Positions 1 through 8,333 of a DNA stretch of 64,000 nt are shown in pieces. Under the pieces are notes generated by a model that searched no databases, had not been told where the DNA came from, and saw only the letters and a program-made list of their open reading frames with translations. The stretch spans positions 310,001-374,000 of the forward strand of contig CAVWQE010000008.1 in NCBI GenBank assembly GCA_963757135.1, read 5' to 3'. Made by a program: the position numbers and the translations under genes. Position 1 is the first letter of the stretch. The number at the start of each line of letters is the position of its first letter. The DNA comes from Gp1-AA145 sp963757135 (GTDB lineage: Bacteria > Acidobacteriota > Terriglobia > Terriglobales > Acidobacteriaceae).

Positions 1-1142
1 TGCGAAGTAGGCACGCCGGCAAAACTCGCGCTACCGGTAATCGTTGAGTTCGAATCGCAGAACAAATCGACGGCGTTGCCGCCAATCAGTGTCTGGAGGT
101 TGCTGTTGCCGGCGCTTACATCGATGCTGGATAGATTGGCGAGCACCAGGCCGCCGTGGCCGCTGCCGGTCACGCTGGATCCGGTAAGGCTGGCGTGAGA
201 ATTGTTATCGACCACAATCCCCTGACCGTGGCTGCCCGTGATCACCAGGTTTGCATTCAAGGAGCTCAGAACGGAACCGTCGGAGACAAGTACGCCGCCG
301 GTGGTTCCACCCCAGAACTGGCCGGGTTGGCTGATCGCAAGCTTTGCGCCTAAGACGTTAAGTCTCGAACCGGCGCTCAGGGTCACGCCGTCGAAATTGG
401 TGCCGTATTGGTTCTCGATGGTCACGTCACTTGGGCCGCCGAACGGGTAATACGTCGCGAAGGTTTGCACGTCGACAATGGATCCCGCGGCAGCGTTGAT
501 TCCCACCTGCATATTGCGGATGGCGGTAGCGTAAATCGTGAGATGCGAGGAGCCGAGATCAACGCCCGCGTGCCAGAAGGCTCCGGTGGAGTTGTCAAAG
601 ACGCAATGCTCAACGTGGACGTCTGAGGAATCATAAATTCCGAGCGGGGTGTAGCCGGCGTCCTTGCCGGTGACATAGGCGATCGACACCTGGCTGCGCT
701 CGAAAACTAGGATGCCCTCGCTGCCGCCTTGGATGTTAAGGTTCCGCAGCCGTATATCTGAGCTGCCATGCCCGATCCCAATTGCGGTAACCGTGTTGAC
801 GTCAGCCTGGATGCTGAGGTGCTCGACGGTAACACCGCGCGAAGATTCGATCAGCAGGACGCTGTTGAACAGATTGCCCCCGCCGGTGCTGGGCTGCGAG
901 AGGGTAGCACCCGAAAGGCCATTCAAGGTCAGATTGTCAAAACCAGAGACCTGAACAAATTCGGTGCACGTACCCTTTACATTCACAACGGTCGGCAAAT
1001 TCTTGTTCAATTTCAAGAGCGCGCTATTCAATGACTGGCCCCGGCTGCAATCCACGGTGACGGCGATCGGCGGTGTTTGCGCTCCCGCGAGCGAAGTCAG
1101 CAGAACCAATAGCATCAAAAGTCCCCAATTGGCGAGTTTCAT
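1..1142 (-). CDS. Secreted right-handed beta-helix protein, 5' part only
   Basis: The reading frame is open from an ATG at 1142 to the window edge, so only the first ~380 residues are seen. The start has a clear AGAGGAG six bases upstream. Residues 1-21 form a signal peptide (MKLANWGLLMLLVLLTSLAGA, cleavage near AGA-Q), so the product is exported. After that the sequence is rich in short N/S/G/V-rich turns of the kind VTIENQYGTNFDGVTL and LNVLGAKLAIS, as in parallel beta-helix (pectin-lyase-like) proteins. A cysteine pair near residues 29 and 58 may form a disulfide. No catalytic residues can be assigned; the family includes polysaccharide lyases, adhesins and proteins of unknown role. The downstream end lies outside the window. 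The beta-helix call is inferred from composition and pattern. Confidence 0.7.
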   Translation of the reverse strand, partial: MKLANWGLLMLLVLLTSLAGAQTPPIAVTVDCSRGQSLNSALLKLNKNLPTVVNVKGTCTEFVQVSGFDNLTLNGLSGATLSQPSTGGGNLFNSVLLIESSRGVTVEHLSIQADVNTVTAIGIGHGSSDIRLRNLNIQGGSEGILVFERSQVSIAYVTGKDAGYTPLGIYDSSDVHVEHCVFDNSTGAFWHAGVDLGSSHLTIYATAIRNMQVGINAAAGSIVDVQTFATYYPFGGPSDVTIENQYGTNFDGVTLSAGSRLNVLGAKLAISQPGQFWGGTTGGVLVSDGSVLSSLNANLVITGSHGQGIVVDNNSHASLTGSSVTGSGHGGLVLANLSSIDVSAGNSNLQTLIGGNAVDLFCDSNSTITGSASFAGVPTS

Positions 1143-1375
1143 AAGTCTCCTCTTTATTCTGAATTCTGAAATTTTCACGAAAGAAACGAGTCGAGACCGC
1201 GAATGTTCTGCGTAGCGAAATGCGCTTCTGGCAGGCAACTCTGCTCTAGTGGCGAGGGAGCGTCAATGCAGCGGCGCTCACAGATGACGCATTATTTACT
1301 CGCGGGACATGTTGCTGAGGAGAGACAACTTACGTGGAAGCCTCGCCAATCTGGGGTTGCCAAGTTTCGGGAAGA

Positions 1376-3394
1376 CTAAGGCAAGCCGACGCTTTTAATG
1401 AGTGCGTTCAAGCGCGGATCGCCGCGAAGAGGGTCAACCAACGGCTCCACTTTCAAATACAAAATCTGCTCCGAATGTTCTTGGAAGCTCTGGTGCAAGA
1501 GTGCGAAGGCCTTGTCCTTGTCGCCGGACGCGATGGCGACCAGCGCAAAGTAGGAGGTTGGCACATATCGGGTATGACTCATTTGCGTAAGCTCGGCCAA
1601 CTCTTTTTGAGCGCCGGCTTTATTTCCCGCGCGCGCGTACGCATAAGCCAATAAAGCATGCGCCATGGGAAGGGCAGGCGCCATATCGCGGGCTTGCTTC
1701 AACTCGGAGATGGCCTCGGTCAATTTTCCGGTCTGAGCATAAATCAATCCCAGCAGGATTCGAGAGGGCAAGTACGCAGGGTCTATTTCCGTGGCGCGCT
1801 GGCATTGCGCAATTGCCTTATCGTATTGCCGGGAAAGATAGTATTGGCGCGCCAGACCGTTGTTGATGAACGGGGACAGAGGGTCGAGCTCCAGGGCGCG
1901 CGTGGCTTCGCGCAAGCTCTCGTCAGGCCGACCCATCTGCATTAACAGGTGGGCATATAAATGGTGCGCAGTCGAGTAATTCGGATTCAATTCGATCGCT
2001 CGTTGAAACTCAGCCTCGGCCTTGGTGAAATCCCAGTCATAATTGTGGAGCACGTGGGCCATCGAGGTGTGGGCCTCCGCCGAGGAATCATCCAGTTGCA
2101 GCGCCTTGATGGCGGCATTTTTTGACTGAAGCATGGCCTGGCGGGGCGGAAGGATTTCGGGTCCGCCGATCAAGGTAAGAAAAGCGTAGTAATCCGAAAG
2201 GCCCGAGTAAGCCAGCGCGAAATTCGGATCTTTCTTGATCGCATCCTGGAAATATTGCCCTGATTTGGCCAGGCCGTTGGCCGTCCGCTGGTTCCAGTAG
2301 TAACGTCCCAAAAGATAAGACTGATAAGCATCCGGATTGACCGGGTGTGCCCCGGCCTGAAGCTTCTGCTGCTGTTGCGGCGTAAGCCGGAGATCGATCT
2401 GCTTGGCTATTGCAGTAGCTACATCGCTTTGCAGCAACAGGACGTCGCCAAGTTCGCGGTCGTAATTCTCCGCCCAGATGTGCTCATCGGTTGCGCCATC
2501 AATCAGCTGTGCCGTGATCCGAACCCGGTTTCCATCGAGCTGCACTGCGCCTTCAACCACCGCATCGACATGCAGCTCAGCTGCGATCTGGCGCAATGAT
2601 TTCGTCGTTCCTCTGTATTGCATGACCGAGGTATGAGAAATGACCCGGAAGGCTCCGAGTTTCGACAATTGAGTAATCATCTCCTCGGTCATTCCGTCGG
2701 CGAAGTACTCCTGCTTCGGATCAGCACTTACATTGTCCAATGGAAGGACCGCGAGCGAGCGGAAAGCACGCCGGCCAGCGGTTCCATACAACGGACTCCT
2801 TAACTCACGAAAATTAACAGCGATCAGCCCGGCGGCAACCACCACGGCAAGAGTAAAACCGAGAATCAGACCGGTCCATGAGTTCCACAGGGCCTTTCCA
2901 CGGAAACTAAACCAGCCCGAATCTACCGCGCGTTCTTCGGGTGCGGCTTTCTCAGGAGGACCGGCTGGTTGGGGAGTGGTGCGCGCGCCATCCACTGCAG
3001 CAATAAAACGATACCCGCGGCGTCCCACGGTCTCGACGTATCTTGGCTTCTCGGCGGAGTCGTTGAGTGCAGCCCGCAAGCGGTTGACCGCCGCGTGCAA
3101 ACCGTGGTCGAAATCAACAAAGGTGTCGGCGGGCCAGATTCTTTTATGAAGGTCCTCGCTGGTTAGAACCTCGCCCGGATTTTCCAGCAACGCCTGCAAC
3201 ACCATGAGCGGCTGCTCCTGCAGACGGATACGGATGCCGCCTTTGCGAAGCTCGCCCGCCCGATGATCGAGTTCGTAATCCCCGAACCGGGTAATCGGCG
3301 ACGCTGGTGATGTAGGCATGGGAAGCCCGTTAGAGTCAGAACTTTGTGTCTCCCTGTGGAGTTGCCGAAGTTTAGCACTTTCCTGTTCAGGCAT
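1376..3394 (-). CDS. Winged-helix DNA-binding, TolB-like and TPR transmembrane regulator
   Basis: From the ATG at 3394 the protein has 672 residues; an open frame extends to 3499 and another ATG lies at 3319, with no convincing ribosome site for any. Domains in order: an OmpR/PhoB-type winged helix (FGDYELD...LLENPGEVLTSEDLHKRIWP...RYVETVGRRGYRFIA, roughly residues 30-135), one membrane segment (LILGFTLAVVVAAGLIAV), a TolB/FlgO-like domain (SLAVLPLDNVSADPKQEYFADGMTEE to QSDVATAIAKQI), then about six TPR units to the C-terminus. This CadC-like architecture is typical of Acidobacteria and is taken to couple an outside or envelope signal to transcription; the signal and target are unknown. No kinase gene is adjacent, as usual for one-component membrane regulators. 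Confidence 0.88.
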   Translation of the reverse strand: MPEQESAKLRQLHRETQSSDSNGLPMPTSPASPITRFGDYELDHRAGELRKGGIRIRLQEQPLMVLQALLENPGEVLTSEDLHKRIWPADTFVDFDHGLHAAVNRLRAALNDSAEKPRYVETVGRRGYRFIAAVDGARTTPQPAGPPEKAAPEERAVDSGWFSFRGKALWNSWTGLILGFTLAVVVAAGLIAVNFRELRSPLYGTAGRRAFRSLAVLPLDNVSADPKQEYFADGMTEEMITQLSKLGAFRVISHTSVMQYRGTTKSLRQIAAELHVDAVVEGAVQLDGNRVRITAQLIDGATDEHIWAENYDRELGDVLLLQSDVATAIAKQIDLRLTPQQQQKLQAGAHPVNPDAYQSYLLGRYYWNQRTANGLAKSGQYFQDAIKKDPNFALAYSGLSDYYAFLTLIGGPEILPPRQAMLQSKNAAIKALQLDDSSAEAHTSMAHVLHNYDWDFTKAEAEFQRAIELNPNYSTAHHLYAHLLMQMGRPDESLREATRALELDPLSPFINNGLARQYYLSRQYDKAIAQCQRATEIDPAYLPSRILLGLIYAQTGKLTEAISELKQARDMAPALPMAHALLAYAYARAGNKAGAQKELAELTQMSHTRYVPTSYFALVAIASGDKDKAFALLHQSFQEHSEQILYLKVEPLVDPLRGDPRLNALIKSVGLP

Positions 3395-3588
3395 GTGAGG
3401 AATTTGGCATTCCTTGTAATTCCAATGCCTTATCTCGTGAGCGGCAATGTAACACGAGATGAGTCGCCGCGCATTGATCCCTTCCGAAACAAAGCGCAAG
3501 GTTTGCCCTAGACAGCCCGCGAATTTCGGAAAATGCCCAATCCGGACGCATTCCTCGTTTCGCTGGCCGAAAGAACTGAGGACGGACT

Positions 3589-4200
3589 ATGACCACCATT
3601 ACTACCTTTGCCGCCTGGGTGACCGGCTCCTGCATCTCATCAGAATTGCTGGGATATTGGCTGCACCGGCTGATGCATAGTGGCGCGATTCGCTTTCTCA
3701 GCCACAGCCATATGAAGCACCATCTGGTGCTCTACGGTCCGCGGCAAAAGCAGCGCTCGGCGCATTATCACGATGCCACGGATCAGCGGCTCTCGCTCGG
3801 CAACGTCGGCGCTGAGTGGCTCATTCCCGCGGTTGTCTTCCTGGCTTTGATGGCGGCCATCTTCCATTTCACTCACGTCCGCTGGTTCTACCAGGCGGTT
3901 TATTTTGGGTCCACACTATGCTGGAGTTTTCTGATGTTCAGCTATCTTCACGACGCCATGCATATTCGCGGCATATGGTTGGAGAAAAATCGCTGGCTGA
4001 AGAGCTGGTTCGCAGGCACGCGGCGGCGGCATGACATCCATCACTGCCAGATCAATAACCGAGGACTGATGGATACGAACTTTGGGATTGGACTGTTTAT
4101 TTTCGACCGGCTGTTCGGGACCTTATGCGAAGCGCGCCCGCGATTCAACGCTCACGCATTTGAGGCAGCCCGGGACCGTTTCAAGTCTGTTTGGGGCTAG
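3589..4200 (+). CDS. Fatty acid hydroxylase / sterol desaturase superfamily membrane protein
   Basis: The 203-residue protein carries the histidine clusters of membrane di-iron hydroxylases: HRLMH, HMKHH, HDAMH and RRHDIHH, spread as expected on the cytoplasmic face. Hydrophobic stretches lie between them (LIPAVVFLALMAAIFHF and AVYFGSTLCWSFLMFSYL). The family hydroxylates or desaturates lipids using oxygen and a di-iron centre; the substrate here cannot be told (carotenoid, sterol/hopanoid-like or fatty acyl chain are all possible). The ATG at 3589 follows a GAGGACGG stretch. It stands alone, divergent from the winged-helix/TPR gene. Confidence 0.83.
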   Translation: MTTITTFAAWVTGSCISSELLGYWLHRLMHSGAIRFLSHSHMKHHLVLYGPRQKQRSAHYHDATDQRLSLGNVGAEWLIPAVVFLALMAAIFHFTHVRWFYQAVYFGSTLCWSFLMFSYLHDAMHIRGIWLEKNRWLKSWFAGTRRRHDIHHCQINNRGLMDTNFGIGLFIFDRLFGTLCEARPRFNAHAFEAARDRFKSVWG

Positions 4201-4308
4201 GCGGGACGGGAAGCGTTGCGACAATGTGTGGCGTCGGACACTCTTGCCCGACCGTCCCGCCCAGGGAAGGATCTTGTTGACTCAGATCACACGGCTGATC
4301 CCAGCTGG

Positions 4309-4515
4309 TCAGTCCTTCTGGATCATCACCTCGGTCGCCTTCACCACGGCGACGACCGTGTCGCCCTTCTTGAGTTTCAGTTCGTCGGCGCTGCGCCGGG
4401 TGATCGCGCTTTCGATCAGATTGTCACCGACCCGAATGACCACGTGCGCCATCACGTCGCCCAGCTGAATCTCTTCGATCTTTCCCTTCCATTTGTTTCT
4501 GGCTGAGATTGGCAT
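4309..4515 (-). CDS. Molybdenum-pterin binding (Mop/TOBE) protein
   Basis: A 68-residue protein that is a single Mop/TOBE domain: MPISARNKWKGKIEEIQLGD at the N-terminus, then VMAHVVIRVGDNLIESAITRRSADEL and LKKGDTVVAVVKATEVMI. Such proteins (molbindins) bind molybdate or tungstate oxyanions as oligomers and serve as storage or sensing modules. Length and pattern match the stand-alone molbindins of ~68-72 residues. No mod transport or molybdopterin genes lie nearby. Confidence 0.9.
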   Translation of the reverse strand: MPISARNKWKGKIEEIQLGDVMAHVVIRVGDNLIESAITRRSADELKLKKGDTVVAVVKATEVMIQKD

Positions 4516-4991
4516 GAAGGTGATTATAAGCGGAGCGTTCCGGGTTCTCGTAAGGGTGGGAAGTGGGTCACCCTGCCGGGTGTGGCGGCATAATCGGTGT
4601 GGCTCGGAGACTCCTGTCCGAGAGGCTTTGACGAATCTTATCCGCGTGTCCTCCCACCCTTTGAAAACCGCAAAGGGTGGGCAACCTCATTTGTGGTGGC
4701 GCAAGGGCGGGCCAACCTGCCGGCGTCTGCCACGACGCCGGGTTTTCCGGCAGTGACGCTGTGGCGAGTTAGCGGGGTTTGAGAATCGGCGGGTGGGGAA
4801 GGCACGATGAGTGTCTGATCAGTTCGTGCGGACCCGATGCGACAATTGACCGTGTGGGTCTTGTCATGCCACGTCCAAAGGTAATCATTGTTTCGCCTTG
4901 TATTCGCTTCCGGAGTCGCATACTCTGGTGCTGACTTCTGAGCAAAAGCTGTGGAAGATGTCCGGAGGGTGCTCTGCTAAGATTCACCGCA
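4516..4991. other. Intergenic region with one CCCACCC-type hairpin
   Basis: No gene is supported here. The stretch separates the mop gene from the methyltransferase. It holds a perfect 11-bp hairpin (CCCACCCTTTG at 4653-4663 pairing with CAAAGGGTGGG at 4671-4681), followed by GCAACC, a repeat family seen again at 8334 and 13250. Near 4590-4640 there is a GGCTCGGAGACTCC / GTCCGAG stretch that also looks repeat-derived. The upstream part of the methyltransferase has GGAGG at 4964-4968, too far from 4992 to be its ribosome site. Confidence 0.7.
4653..4681. repeat. CCCACCC/GGGTGGG hairpin repeat, copy 1
   Basis: Perfect inverted repeat with 11-bp arms and a 7-base loop, followed by CAACC. The same arms and tail recur at 8334-8369 and 13250-13283, with changed loop sequences, so it is a dispersed family and not a gene-specific terminator. 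No T-run follows. Confidence 0.75.
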
Positions 4992-6338
4992 ATGCAAACG
5001 ACACTGTTCGGTGCCCCTGCCGCGACAAACGGTTTTCGGGATTCATCGTTCGCCAAAAACAAGAATCTTCCGTTACACCGTTGGGTACCTTGGATCGCGG
5101 GTTTCTCTGCGGACTTCGTCGAGGACGCCATCAGAACCTATCTCCCGCAAAAGCACTCGGGCTCTTGGATATTAGACCCGTTCGCCGGGGTCGGAACTAC
5201 GCTGGTGGAATCGTATCTTACTGGGCTGAATGTGGTCGGCTTCGAAATCAATCCTTACGCTGCACTCGCCACTAAAATCAAGCTGAACGCAATGAAAATT
5301 TCGGTCCACCATCTGACGCGGAGGATTGCGGCGTTCGAGCGATTCATGGAGAAAGCAGAAAGCGGAGGGTTGAAACGGGAACCACGCTCCCAAGCTCCGA
5401 CAGGGTTCTCGGGCAGAACTCAACTTTTCAGCCCCAACGTTCAGCGCAAGGTTCTGTACGCTCTCGATTTCGTCAATTCCATCGAGGATTCCACGTTGAG
5501 AGACATTTTTCGGCTCGGCCTTGGCTCTGTGATGGTAAGCTTTTCAAACTATTCCTATGAGCCGAGTCTGACCAGGCGGGTCGCAGTCGGGAAACAAAAC
5601 ATTCAAGACGCTAACGTCGGCCTGAGCGTTTCTGCCAAGTTGCACCTTATATTGGAGGACATCGGTTGGGTTCAGGGCCACATGAAAACGCTCGGATTCA
5701 GGCCCAAGTCAAGGGTGTATTCCAAGAGCATTTTTTCTGCACTCGAATGTGTCGAGCAAAGAAACTTCATCGATCTCCTGGTGACATCGCCGCCATATCT
5801 GAACAACTATCACTATCCCCGCAACACGCGGCCGCAGTTGCATTGGCTCGGATTCACATCTGGAACGGGCTACAACGGTGCGCGTGAAGCCGAGAGCTTT
5901 GGAAAATTCTGGCAGACGGTCCGCGATTCTGAATTAATCCCGTTGGCGTTTGAGATGCCTGAGCTCATGGACGTTATAGAAGCCATCCGGAATCGAAACA
6001 GAGAGAAAGGCTGTTACGGTGGGCCGGGATGGGCCAACTATGTCGCGACGTACTTCAATGATACGTACCAATTCTGCCAAGTTCTTTCTCACCTACTGAA
6101 GCCTAAGGCCGCCTCAATCATTGTTCTGGGGAATAGCATCATTCAAGGAGTCGAGGTGAAGACCGATTACTTTTTCGGAAAGATCGGGGAGCTTACAGGA
6201 TTGACATTCGAAGACAATCATCTGCTTAGGAACAAGCGCACGGGCAGTAGCATCATCCAAAGTTCCGTCAGGGTAGAAGAGGCAAAGGAAAAAACAGTGT
6301 TGTACGAATCTGGCGTTGTTCTTCGTAAGGCATCATGA
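4992..6338 (+). CDS. SAM-dependent DNA methyltransferase (TSPPY type) of a restriction-modification cluster
   Basis: The 448-residue protein has a SAM-binding motif LDPFAGVGTT at residues 61-70, an acidic motif II (VVGFEINPYA) about 25 residues later, and a catalytic TSPPYLNNY at about residue 265. TSPPY is the signature of exocyclic amino (N4-cytosine or N6-adenine) methyltransferases. Motif I precedes motif IV by almost 200 residues, which is opposite to the usual beta-class order and resembles an alpha-like arrangement with the target domain between. The next gene overlaps it by four bases (ATGA) and an Eco29kI-like endonuclease follows, so it is probably the protective enzyme of a type II system. 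No good ribosome site precedes the ATG; the first conserved-looking segment is NLPLHRWVPW at residue 25. Confidence 0.85.
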   Translation: MQTTLFGAPAATNGFRDSSFAKNKNLPLHRWVPWIAGFSADFVEDAIRTYLPQKHSGSWILDPFAGVGTTLVESYLTGLNVVGFEINPYAALATKIKLNAMKISVHHLTRRIAAFERFMEKAESGGLKREPRSQAPTGFSGRTQLFSPNVQRKVLYALDFVNSIEDSTLRDIFRLGLGSVMVSFSNYSYEPSLTRRVAVGKQNIQDANVGLSVSAKLHLILEDIGWVQGHMKTLGFRPKSRVYSKSIFSALECVEQRNFIDLLVTSPPYLNNYHYPRNTRPQLHWLGFTSGTGYNGAREAESFGKFWQTVRDSELIPLAFEMPELMDVIEAIRNRNREKGCYGGPGWANYVATYFNDTYQFCQVLSHLLKPKAASIIVLGNSIIQGVEVKTDYFFGKIGELTGLTFEDNHLLRNKRTGSSIIQSSVRVEEAKEKTVLYESGVVLRKAS

Positions 6339-6631
6339 ATCTGTCGTTCCTGCCCGGTGACCTATACCTTTCAAGAAGCGCTACCGGCCGTTTCGTGTTG
6401 ACGATGGCCGGTCAAGAAATTCTGAACACAAAATCCCAGCGCTTGGCAGTCTCCAAATTCAACGCACTGCGGTCAGAACTGGAACAGAAGTTCCCGAGTC
6501 GACAACCCACTGCCGAGGAGAAGGCCGAATTACTTCAGCGTGAGATCAACGATTCATTGCTCGGACACAACAGCCTCGGCGGCCGTAAGAAGAAGACCAC
6601 GGCTGGCGGGACTCGAACGTTCGGCGGTTAA
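6335..6631 (+). CDS. Unknown 98-residue protein between methyltransferase and endonuclease
   Basis: Not recognised. It starts inside the stop of the methyltransferase (ATGA overlap at 6335-6338), so it is translationally coupled to it. The protein is soluble and mixed in charge, with a helical, acidic middle (PTAEEKAELLQREINDSLL) and a basic, glycine-rich tail (GGRKKKTTAGG). No helix-turn-helix of a C-protein type is evident, so a controller role is not supported by the sequence. Its place in the operon suggests an accessory part of the restriction-modification unit. Confidence 0.7.
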   Translation: MNLSFLPGDLYLSRSATGRFVLTMAGQEILNTKSQRLAVSKFNALRSELEQKFPSRQPTAEEKAELLQREINDSLLGHNSLGGRKKKTTAGGTRTFGG

Positions 6632-6729
6632 CACTGTTGGTTCATCCCCCTCCTCGAATAACTCCGGATTAGACCAAGGCCGCATAATTCCTGTACTGCA
6701 CAATTCCCAAATGGACCGGAGCCCGAACT

Positions 6730-7188
6730 ATGCCAACGGCTGATGACGATCCGCACCATTTCGACTTTGACTTAGATCGGGGGATTCGTACCCAAGTTGT
6801 CGAGAAGTTGGAGAAGAGTCCGCTTCTTTCTCTAACTAACCATGTTGGGCCGCAGGCCAGCGGAATTTACGCCCTCTATTTCAAGGATAAGCTCGTATAC
6901 ATTGGCAAAGCCTCCAAGGGAACTACGAAAAGCAAGCGCACTCTACGCGCTCGTCTGACTGAGCATGTCAGTAAAATTTCAGAAAGGGAGAACATCACTC
7001 TCAAAGACATGCAGTGTCGGTATCTAACCTTCCAGAGCGAATGGTGGGTCTTTGCGGCGGAGTTTGCGCTCATGACTCACTATCGACCGGAATGGAACGA
7101 GAGCGGGTTCGGCAGTAAGGTGCCCGGCGTGGGACGCCCGGGGACTCATCGAGTTAGCCGATGGAATGAGTTATTTCCGAGGAAGTAA
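6730..7188 (+). CDS. GIY-YIG restriction endonuclease, Eco29kI family
   Basis: A 152-residue protein with the GIY-YIG nuclease core: SGIYALYFKDKLVYIGKAS at about residues 44-62, followed by the conserved arginine region (RTLRARLTEH) and the downstream glutamate/asparagine block (FAAEFALMTHYRPEWNESGFG). The C-terminal VPGVGRPGTHRVSRWNELFP is a hallmark of the Eco29kI group. Eco29kI cuts CCGCGG; whether this homolog keeps that site is not known. A GGAG at 6718-6721 lies eight bases before the ATG. Unlike Eco29kI, which is known to be paired with a C5-cytosine methylase, this gene is paired with a TSPPY-type methyltransferase. It is somewhat shorter than Eco29kI (about 214 residues). Confidence 0.85.
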   Translation: MPTADDDPHHFDFDLDRGIRTQVVEKLEKSPLLSLTNHVGPQASGIYALYFKDKLVYIGKASKGTTKSKRTLRARLTEHVSKISERENITLKDMQCRYLTFQSEWWVFAAEFALMTHYRPEWNESGFGSKVPGVGRPGTHRVSRWNELFPRK

Positions 7189-7225
7189 ATACGGGCTGGG
7201 ACCCTTTGCGATTTTCAACCAACGG

Positions 7226-7312
7226 GAACATCGACAAACATCACGAACGGGAAGGGCACGAGTTTCACTCGTGCCGATCGCCTCAGATAGGGACCGGCTC
7301 TAGCCACTGAGG
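7226..7312 (+). repeat. Repeat flanking the PIN toxin-antitoxin pair, left copy
   Basis: The segment beginning GGGAACATCGACAAA and continuing through CACGAACGGGAAGGG, a CACGAG..CTCGTG hairpin, then AGATAGGGACCGGCTCTAGCC, is repeated with substitutions at about 8212-8305 on the other side of the toxin-antitoxin genes, in the same orientation. Confidence 0.75.
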
Positions 7313-7378
7313 TTTGCGCGAAACGATTTGCGACTGCAAATCATCTCGCGCCACTTTCCTTTTGTGGATTCCTTTTCG

Positions 7379-7440
7379 GCACGGCTAAAGCCGTGCCCTG
7401 ATACAACCCGGCCATGGCTGAAGCCGTGCCCTGACACAAA
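7379..7440. repeat. GGCTAAAGCCGTGCCCTGA repeats
   Basis: Two adjacent copies of GGCT-AAA/GAA-GCCGTGCCCTGA-ACA lie at 7383 and 7413. The core is a small hairpin (GGCTaaaGCC). The same element appears at 21125 and, changed, at 44634 and in the 15.1 kb array. Confidence 0.65.
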
Positions 7441-7445
7441 TCTCG

Positions 7446-7694
7446 CTACCGAAGCCGGTCTTCCGGTTCGGGCGCATTCTTGGGCGCGGTGCGAAGATAT
7501 CTCATCAGTCCTGCGCCGGTGGCCTGACCCGCTCGCTTTTTGAAAAAATTGGACGCAGTTTCCACCACTCCAACTTTTTCAGCCACCGCTACCGCGATCC
7601 ATTGATTCAAAGACACGCCATCTTCTTTCGCCAGCCGCTGCGCCGCCTTCTTGATAGACATAGGCAGCTTCAATGGATAAGTTGCTTTGCTCAT
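7446..7694 (-). CDS. Ribbon-helix-helix antitoxin (HicB/Arc-like) of a PIN toxin pair
   Basis: An 82-residue protein with YPLKLPMSIKKAAQRLAKEDGVSLNQWIAVAVAEKVG at the N-terminus, the strand-helix-helix pattern of ribbon-helix-helix regulators (as in HicB C-termini and CopG-like antitoxins). The C-terminal half is basic and proline rich, suitable for wrapping around a toxin. Its start overlaps the toxin stop by four bases, so it is the second gene of the unit, the reverse of the common antitoxin-first order. Confidence 0.8.
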   Translation of the reverse strand: MSKATYPLKLPMSIKKAAQRLAKEDGVSLNQWIAVAVAEKVGVVETASNFFKKRAGQATGAGLMRYLRTAPKNAPEPEDRLR

Positions 7695-8113
7695 GGTCTC
7701 ACCCTCTTTAACAGTTCCGCCGGACGCAGCACAGGAATTCTAAGACGCTCCGCTGCTCCCGCGAAGTCTGCAACGTTGTACGTCACGATTGCGTCCGCTC
7801 CGCTGTTGATTGCGGCCTCGAGGACCATCTCGTCATTTGGGTCGCGTCCCTGCGGACGCCATTGAAAATGCACCTTGACGGGCTCGATCAGTGCCGCCAG
7901 CTCTGCCAGAAATCCATCAACTTCGTGGGGAGGCAGGCCATGGACCAGTTGATGCTCCGCGCGTTTCAACACGTCTTCATATTCCAGAAAGAGAGGCGGA
8001 GTCGCTAAGAGCACCACCCGACGTTGAGCGACCAGGCGCAGAACCGCGTTTCCGGCTCCCATGCGTGTGCGAAGTCCCGCAACCACGACGGAAGTGTCGA
8101 GAACGATTCTCAC
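7691..8113 (-). CDS. PIN-domain ribonuclease toxin
   Basis: A 140-residue PIN protein: MRIVLDTSVVVAGL with the first acidic residue at D6, a middle acidic region (EYEDVL), RDPNDEMVLEAAI with the next acids, and TYNVADF near the end, matching the PIN-family toxin group often annotated as putative toxin component. Such enzymes cleave RNA using Mg. Translation starts with GTG at 8113. The AGGA that would serve as ribosome site lies inside the palindrome at 8117-8138, so repressor binding site and translation start overlap. It is co-transcribed with the ribbon-helix-helix gene downstream. Confidence 0.85.
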   Translation of the reverse strand: MRIVLDTSVVVAGLRTRMGAGNAVLRLVAQRRVVLLATPPLFLEYEDVLKRAEHQLVHGLPPHEVDGFLAELAALIEPVKVHFQWRPQGRDPNDEMVLEAAINSGADAIVTYNVADFAGAAERLRIPVLRPAELLKRVRP

Positions 8114-8116
8114 TTT

Positions 8117-8138
8117 GTGACATCCTATAGGATATCAC
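8117..8138. promoter_or_regulatory. 22-bp operator-like palindrome before the PIN toxin gene
   Basis: The core ATCCTATAGGAT (8122-8133) is a perfect palindrome, flanked by GTGA and TCAC arms, giving 22 bp of symmetry broken at a single pair (8121/8134). It ends three bases before the toxin start codon. Ribbon-helix-helix antitoxins usually repress their own operon by binding such sites, so this is likely the autoregulatory operator. Confidence 0.75.
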
Positions 8139-8211
8139 ATCCTAAACCCCATCGTTTTTTTGTGGGGCATCCTTCGACTGCGCTCAGGACAAGCTTTGCG
8201 GTTTTCAAAGG

Positions 8212-8305
8212 ATGGGAACATCGACAAATAGCACGAACGGGAAGGGACAGGCTTTTTCACTCGTGCGAAAGCCGCCAGATAGAGACCGGCCTTAGCCGCC
8301 GAGGG
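8212..8305 (+). repeat. Repeat flanking the PIN toxin-antitoxin pair, right copy
   Basis: Second copy of the element at 7226-7312 (GGGAACATCGACAAA, CACGAACGGGAAGGG, CACTCGTGC, AGATAGAGACCGGC, TTAGCCGCCGAGG). The two copies face the same way about 985 bp apart and enclose both toxin-antitoxin genes. The interval 8139-8416 contains no gene. Confidence 0.75.
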
Positions 8306-8333
8306 ACCTTCCCTGTGAGAAATTCTTGTAACC

